DNA of 64,000 nucleotides from Salvia splendens (Eukaryota; Streptophyta; Magnoliopsida; Lamiales; Lamiaceae), in the NCBI RefSeq assembly GCF_004379255.2, contig NC_056033.1, positions 8,226,172-8,290,171 on the forward strand, read 5' to 3'. The number at the start of each line of letters is the position of its first letter. Position 1 is the first letter of the stretch. Both the position numbers and the translations under genes were made by a program. The notes beneath the pieces are model-generated. The model did no database searches and was not told where the DNA came from. It saw only the letters and a list, made by a program, of their open reading frames with translations. Positions 59,801-64,000 of the stretch are shown one piece after another.

Positions 59801-60139
59801 ACAAAAAGGAAATCATGACCAAAAAAATGGAATACCGTTATTAATTTCTGCAAATCTCTTGTTCGCCTCCTCGTTCCCTTGATTTTTATCCGGATGATAC
59901 TTCAACGCGAGCTTCCGATACGCACGCTTTATTTGCTCATCCGAGGCGCCTTTCGGAACATGGAGAACATCATAGTAGCTCTTCCTGTTAGATGTGAAAA
60001 ATCAGTAAAATAAATCAAACCGGAGATTTCAATCTGTTCACAACAGAATCGAAAATCATAACGCTTACGCTGCAATGGCGATCAGGCAGTATGCCGCGAA
60101 GCAAAAAAACAGCAATAACTTTGATCTCCGATGTGCCAT
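56855..60139 (-). CDS. ERDJ3B: ER-lumenal J protein ERDJ3B
   Basis: Ten exons on the minus strand: 60139-60069, 59984-59836, 59700-59568, 58649-58538, 58154-58038, 57953-57867, 57535-57476, 57362-57285, 57188-57117, 57019-56855; all phases fit, 347 aa, the length of the family. A signal peptide of about 24 residues ([17 protein letters not shown]) is followed at once by a J domain ([23 protein letters not shown] in [10 protein letters not shown]), a Gly-rich link ([18 protein letters not shown]), and a substrate-binding part. The latter has the DnaJB11-type cysteines ([18 protein letters not shown]) and a C-terminal dimer region ([12 protein letters not shown]). It is a co-chaperone that hands clients to BiP and acts with SDF2 in immune-receptor folding in Arabidopsis (AT3G62600). 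No KDEL tail, as in the family. Confidence 0.93.
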
Positions 60140-60428
60140 GACAAGAGGCACGGAAATCAAAATTACAAACGGAAAAGCTAGGGCTTCCAAACGGGTCTCA
60201 CGCCAGCAATGCGAACAGCTTGAAGAAATTACCGAATTTTTTGAATCAGTACTATACTAGTATAACCGATTGGACGTATACGTAAGAAGTGGAACACCGC
60301 CAAGAGATTTCTCTCTTCGCGAGTAACAGAGAGAAGCTGTACCGCGGAAGAAGAGTATGAGCTTTTCATATGTGCGATAGTTCGAGTGAGGAAGGTTTCC
60401 ATACACAACGCGGTCATGTGAGAACTGG

Positions 60429-60471
60429 CCAATCAGAGCACGCTCCTACTTGCTTGCAGCCTTGCACCAAT
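60429..60471 (-). promoter_or_regulatory. CCAAT/CACG cluster upstream of ERDJ3B
   Basis: CCAAT at 60429-60433 is followed 5 bases later by CACG (60439-60442), and a second CCAAT lies at 60467-60471, about 290-330 bp before the ATG. ER-stress elements combine CCAAT with CCACG, normally 9-10 bases apart, so the spacing here is not canonical. Suggestive only. Confidence 0.3.
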
Positions 60472-61332
60472 CAGAACCGTTATTTTATTCATCTTGACTT
60501 TATTTCGTGTAGTTTGGGTCGAATGGCCGGTTCAATCAAATCGGTTGTAAAACCGGCTGTCACTACTATCGTTTGCCATTTAAAGACACGTTTTGACTCG
60601 CCACATTTCTGGTAGTATTTTACCACTCTGCTTACTTACGTTTCATAAGTTTTTTTGTACTGATCTTGGTTGTATAATTGTATCGTTTCTCAAATCACAT
60701 TTGTGGCTTCTGAAGGACACTCAATACAGGAAAATACTACGTCAAGCGGAACGGCGTGCATGCCTTCTTCAACGTCCGGAATCTCACTTGCATATAAAGC
60801 TCCGCAAAAAAAATACTTGAGCATATCTAGCTCATCTAAATCACGTTTATGTATAGATGCAAATTCAGCGTCTAAAAAAACAAGCTGATGTAACTGCAAA
60901 TATTGCCAATAAAGTTAAAACTGAAACTAAATAGACCACCATCATATTTATCCATTAAGTGTGGTCTTATATCATAAAAGCTGACGAAGATTCGAATACG
61001 TACACGCAACTCTGCTCTTGGCTTAAAAGATGCATCTCTTATCACTTACAAAGACCGAATCAAATTTGGTTGGTTCAATTCCAGAAAATATGTTAGTTAA
61101 TCCGCCATGACTGAGATCACAAAACATAGATGAGAAATTTTCATACTCGCAGAAGCATAACCTGAAGTGAAGCTGATCGATGATGACTCAACTGGCAAGC
61201 AACGTGGCCATACATCAATGAGTCAATGAGACAAGAGACTATTTCTTTGCTCTCTCTCTAGCTATGTCAGGTGAGACTTCAAAACATATCAAAAGCCAAC
61301 CACCAAGTGCCACTGGGCAACATTGTTTTCAT
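60472..61332. other. Spacer between ERDJ3B and next gene
   Basis: Holds upstream sequence of ERDJ3B and the 3' UTR of the minus-strand gene ending at 61333. No further gene recognised. Confidence 0.45.
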
Positions 61333-63326
61333 TCATTCGCCAGCAGATTCGTCGTCTTTCATCTCCACGCCGAGAGCCCCACAAGACTTCTTCTTGTCTT
61401 CACTCTCAGACATGCTCAAAGGTGTAGATTCGGCGATAGGATAGTCCCCCCTCTCATCAACGTCAAGCTTCAAGTAGGAACATGGCCGCTCCTCAACTTC
61501 TATATTGTTCCCGGTCTCTTGTCCGGGACTAAGCTGCATTTCAAATTGAGCCAGCCCTAAAGGCTGCGCTCTCATTTGGACAGATCGTAAAAGAGCAGCC
61601 CGTCTCAAGTCAGCTGAGTGGCATATGTCACTGGGCGATGATGGGAAACGACCCTCGGTATCAGAACCACGCTGCCGAGACTGTGGTGAAGCTGAAGAAG
61701 AAACGATGGATCCATGGGAAGGATATGAGGTGGTAGAAGGTCCTGGCACGAAGGGCTTTTGGCATCTATAAGGAGATACGGGGCTAGTGGGAGCACTCTC
61801 AGGCTGAGAAGAACAGGTATTAGAACTCTCGTAGTACCTCGAGTCATCTGAATCTTCAGACATTGGTGAATACTGTACAGATGTTTCATCCCTGAAATCA
61901 CATATGACTACAAAAATCAACTTTCAAGGTTGTGGATGCATGTCAAAGCATTAGAAGATAGGAAAATATAGCACTCTCAAACCAACTAAAACTACATTGA
62001 CTTTACGTACCCTCATCAGACAATCAACATCCTCACAAGAAACCGTCAAACATCAAGATGGAGCAACACTTAGTCGACCCCTTAGTGTTTCAAAGTATTC
62101 TTTAAGGAGTATTAATGCATACTCTAAGAGTCACCGAGGATTTAGTTGATTTCTAGTTCCAAGTCATCCTAATCGAAATATTACTTGGATCCCCATCGTG
62201 TGACTTTACCAAACAACTACCCAATAAGACATATGCTATGACTTTATACAATACCAACAGAAGGAACCATGCTCACCTAAGATACGGCATCATCGTATCA
62301 GACCTTACAGGAGAATCCATTAGATTGTCAGACAGTGTATCTCCAACGGTCAGCCCGTTCAAACTTGAAGCCATGATCTGCAAGAACCAGTTTTAAATGT
62401 AATATGTGCCATAAAAAATGCACACACATTACACCTCATCCAGGAGCATAGCAAACAGATGAAGAAGCATCCCATATGAGAGGTGGAAAAACAACAAGTT
62501 ATATCGACCTAGGGCATCGGTTGGATTCAATCTATTAGTTCAATTTACTTAGGGCATCGGTCGGGTTCAAAGCCAATGACAAGGTCATCTACTCCACTAA
62601 CTAAACCACTCCGATTTTAGCTACCTGTACCCACTCTAGTTAGATTGACCAAGGGCTTCTGTGGGATTCAAATCCAGTGACCTTTCTGTGAGGAGGACTC
62701 AAATCCATGAACTAGACCGCATCGAAAAAGGGGGAGAGCAGAAAGAAGAGGCGAATTTCCAACAACAATATCTATTTTCAGCCACAATTCTAGTCACACG
62801 CCGATCACAATCCCAACAGCTAAGCAAAATGTAATGAACATACATGTTGAAATGCCATAAAAAAGCGCATAAAATACGAAACTAAATAGCCTCAATTGAA
62901 CTTGTTCGTACGAAAATATCACTTTGAATTCAGAAAAAACTCAAAATATTCTGCATAGTGTTTAACTCGAATAATTGCAACGGAATCACCTCAATTTCCT
63001 GCTCGAAATTCCAATGGATCCATAATTGAAAAAATAATTTTCCTGCACAAACTTTGCATCGATCCATAGTTGGAAAGATATATATATTCAAAATAACTCA
63101 TTAGAACATGCAGTCAAGGAAGCTAGACGCGGAAACACGAAAAAGAGAGAGAGAGAGACCACCAGAAGAAAAATAGAAAGAAAATTCAGACCTCGCTAAG
63201 ATACCGCTTGTGAGAGTTGAGATTATCAACGTAAACCTCATCTTCCGGATCTCTGCCTCGTTTAGCGCTCGGTGGCGCCGGCGAGGAAGACGACGGCGAA
63301 GCGGCGGAGCTACCTTCGGGTCCCAT
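61333..63326 (-). CDS. Conserved Ser-rich plant protein, unknown function
   Basis: Three exons on the minus strand: 63326-63192, 62377-62277, 61891-61333; phases fit, 264 aa. The N-terminus is Ser/Pro/Ala-rich with a basic stretch (SAKRGRDPEDEVYVDNLNSH), then HKRYLSEIMASSLNGLTVGD and SDNLMDSPVRSD at the exon joins, then a Ser/Pro-rich, probably disordered half with QYSPMSEDSDDSRYYES, an RRAALLRSVQMRAQPLG patch and an acidic C-terminus. No membrane segment, no enzymatic motif. I do not recognise a named family. Composition and the basic patch allow a nuclear or regulatory role, but this is only a guess. The exon-spanning continuity and matching phases make it a real gene. Confidence 0.75.
62378..63191 (-). 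other. Large intron 1 of Ser-rich protein gene
   Basis: An 814-bp intron without recognisable inserts. Direct copies of TAGGGCATCGGT with GGATTCAA/GGGTTCAA phrases at 62510-62575 are a minor local duplication. Confidence 0.5.
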
Positions 63327-63673
63327 TTCCCACGATAATTAATTTGTTTCGCACACTCCCGTCACTTCATAACATCCCCAAAACGAAATTTAAATGAAAT
63401 TGCAGTGCGACAAAAAAGCAAATTTAGCATTTGACCCTGGAAAAAGCGAAGTGATTGGAAGAAGAGATTAAAAAACGAAAAAGTAAAGGACGGACGATCT
63501 CAGTCGTTCACTTTTTTAGGCTGCTTCAGGAAATTTGGAATTCGGGATTTGATTAAATTGAATTAAAATATTACTACTATTATTTGTTTTCCAATGTTTG
63601 TCGGGTCCTGTCCCGGTTTGAGGGTTGGATCCTTGTATTGGAAATGGGTCGTAAATTGGGTAGGGTCATGTTA

Positions 63674-63998
63674 GAGTATCCACTATAAGGCGGACACGCC
63701 CAATAGCCCCGCCCCAGTTTTTGTCCATAGCCCCAATTTTGTTGTCCATAGCCCCAAAATTCTATTTCCGTCACTATAGTGGACACCTCCAATAGCCCCA
63801 AAATTCAAAATACAAAATTCTACATTTTCACATCCCTCCAATAGCCGCGTCCTCGCCGCGAACGCGCCTATCCCGCGTCCGCCCCCCCCAATAGCCCCAA
63901 AAGTTGTCCGCCCACCTTCCCCACTATAGCCGCCCGCCCACCGCCGCCCACCGCCCCCAAGACGCGGCTATAGCCGCGTCCTACTATAGTGGACGCTC
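63674..63998. mobile_element. Harbinger MITE (GCCGCGTCC family)
   Basis: Left end GAGTATCCACTATA after TTA (63671-63673), right end TATAGTGGACGCTC at 63998 with the first two bases of the second TTA at the window edge. The interior repeats CAATAGCCCC and TAGCCGCGTCC. It lies 347 bp upstream of the ATG of the Ser-rich protein gene. Confidence 0.8.
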
Positions 63999-64000
63999 TT

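Overview
This is nuclear DNA of a flowering plant, most likely a eudicot. The genes have GT-AG introns, and every recognisable protein has its closest remembered relative in Arabidopsis. The intergenic DNA is AT-rich and packed with plant transposons: PIF/Harbinger, Stowaway, Helitron, Ty1/copia and tRNA-derived SINE-like pieces. An asterid such as a Lamiales species is possible, but the sequence read by eye does not prove it.

Layout. 1-13.3 kb is a transposon cluster without host genes: PIF/Harbinger elements (828-2906, 4940-5581, 5835-6106, 6114-8094, 8246-8911, 11227-13311), Stowaway MITEs, and an apparently intact Harbinger transposase (6446-7765, minus). 13.6-15.7 kb holds a TPR/J-like protein gene (plus). 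17.5-18.2 kb is a fragment of a COP1-interacting-protein-like gene beside a MITE. 21.0-26.7 kb is a second Harbinger cluster in which neighbouring elements share single target-site copies. 27.4-33.8 kb is a 10-exon BRCT/PHD nuclear protein gene (minus). 34.1-37.2 kb holds a Harbinger element broken by an LTR-like insertion, then a Helitron. 37.9-45.1 kb is a young Ty1/copia retrotransposon (minus) with a 5-bp target duplication and one in-frame stop in gag-pol. 45.9-63.3 kb is the gene-rich part: a DUF4149/TMEM205-like membrane protein (plus), a PLIP-type plastid lipase (minus), the ER co-chaperone ERDJ3B (minus) and a conserved Ser-rich protein of unknown function (minus). The order membrane protein-lipase-ERDJ3B is, from memory, the order of AT3G62580-AT3G62590-AT3G62600, so this part looks like conserved microsynteny.

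Most interesting observation. About a quarter of the window is PIF/Harbinger-type DNA in at least 15 elements. None carries both canonical genes. One carries only the DDE transposase; the others carry only the Myb/SANT-like ORF1 protein or its relics. Yet the transposase and ORF1 elements share the same TIR type, the same TATA-leader just before the start codon and the same 3' tail. They look like interchangeable cassettes of a split, two-component transposon. Each subfamily also carries its own dense GC-rich subterminal motif. Four of the six host genes have such an element 200-350 bp upstream of the start codon.

Exon coordinates were worked out by hand from splice consensus, reading frame and remembered family similarity. 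Element ends come from matched TIRs and target duplications.
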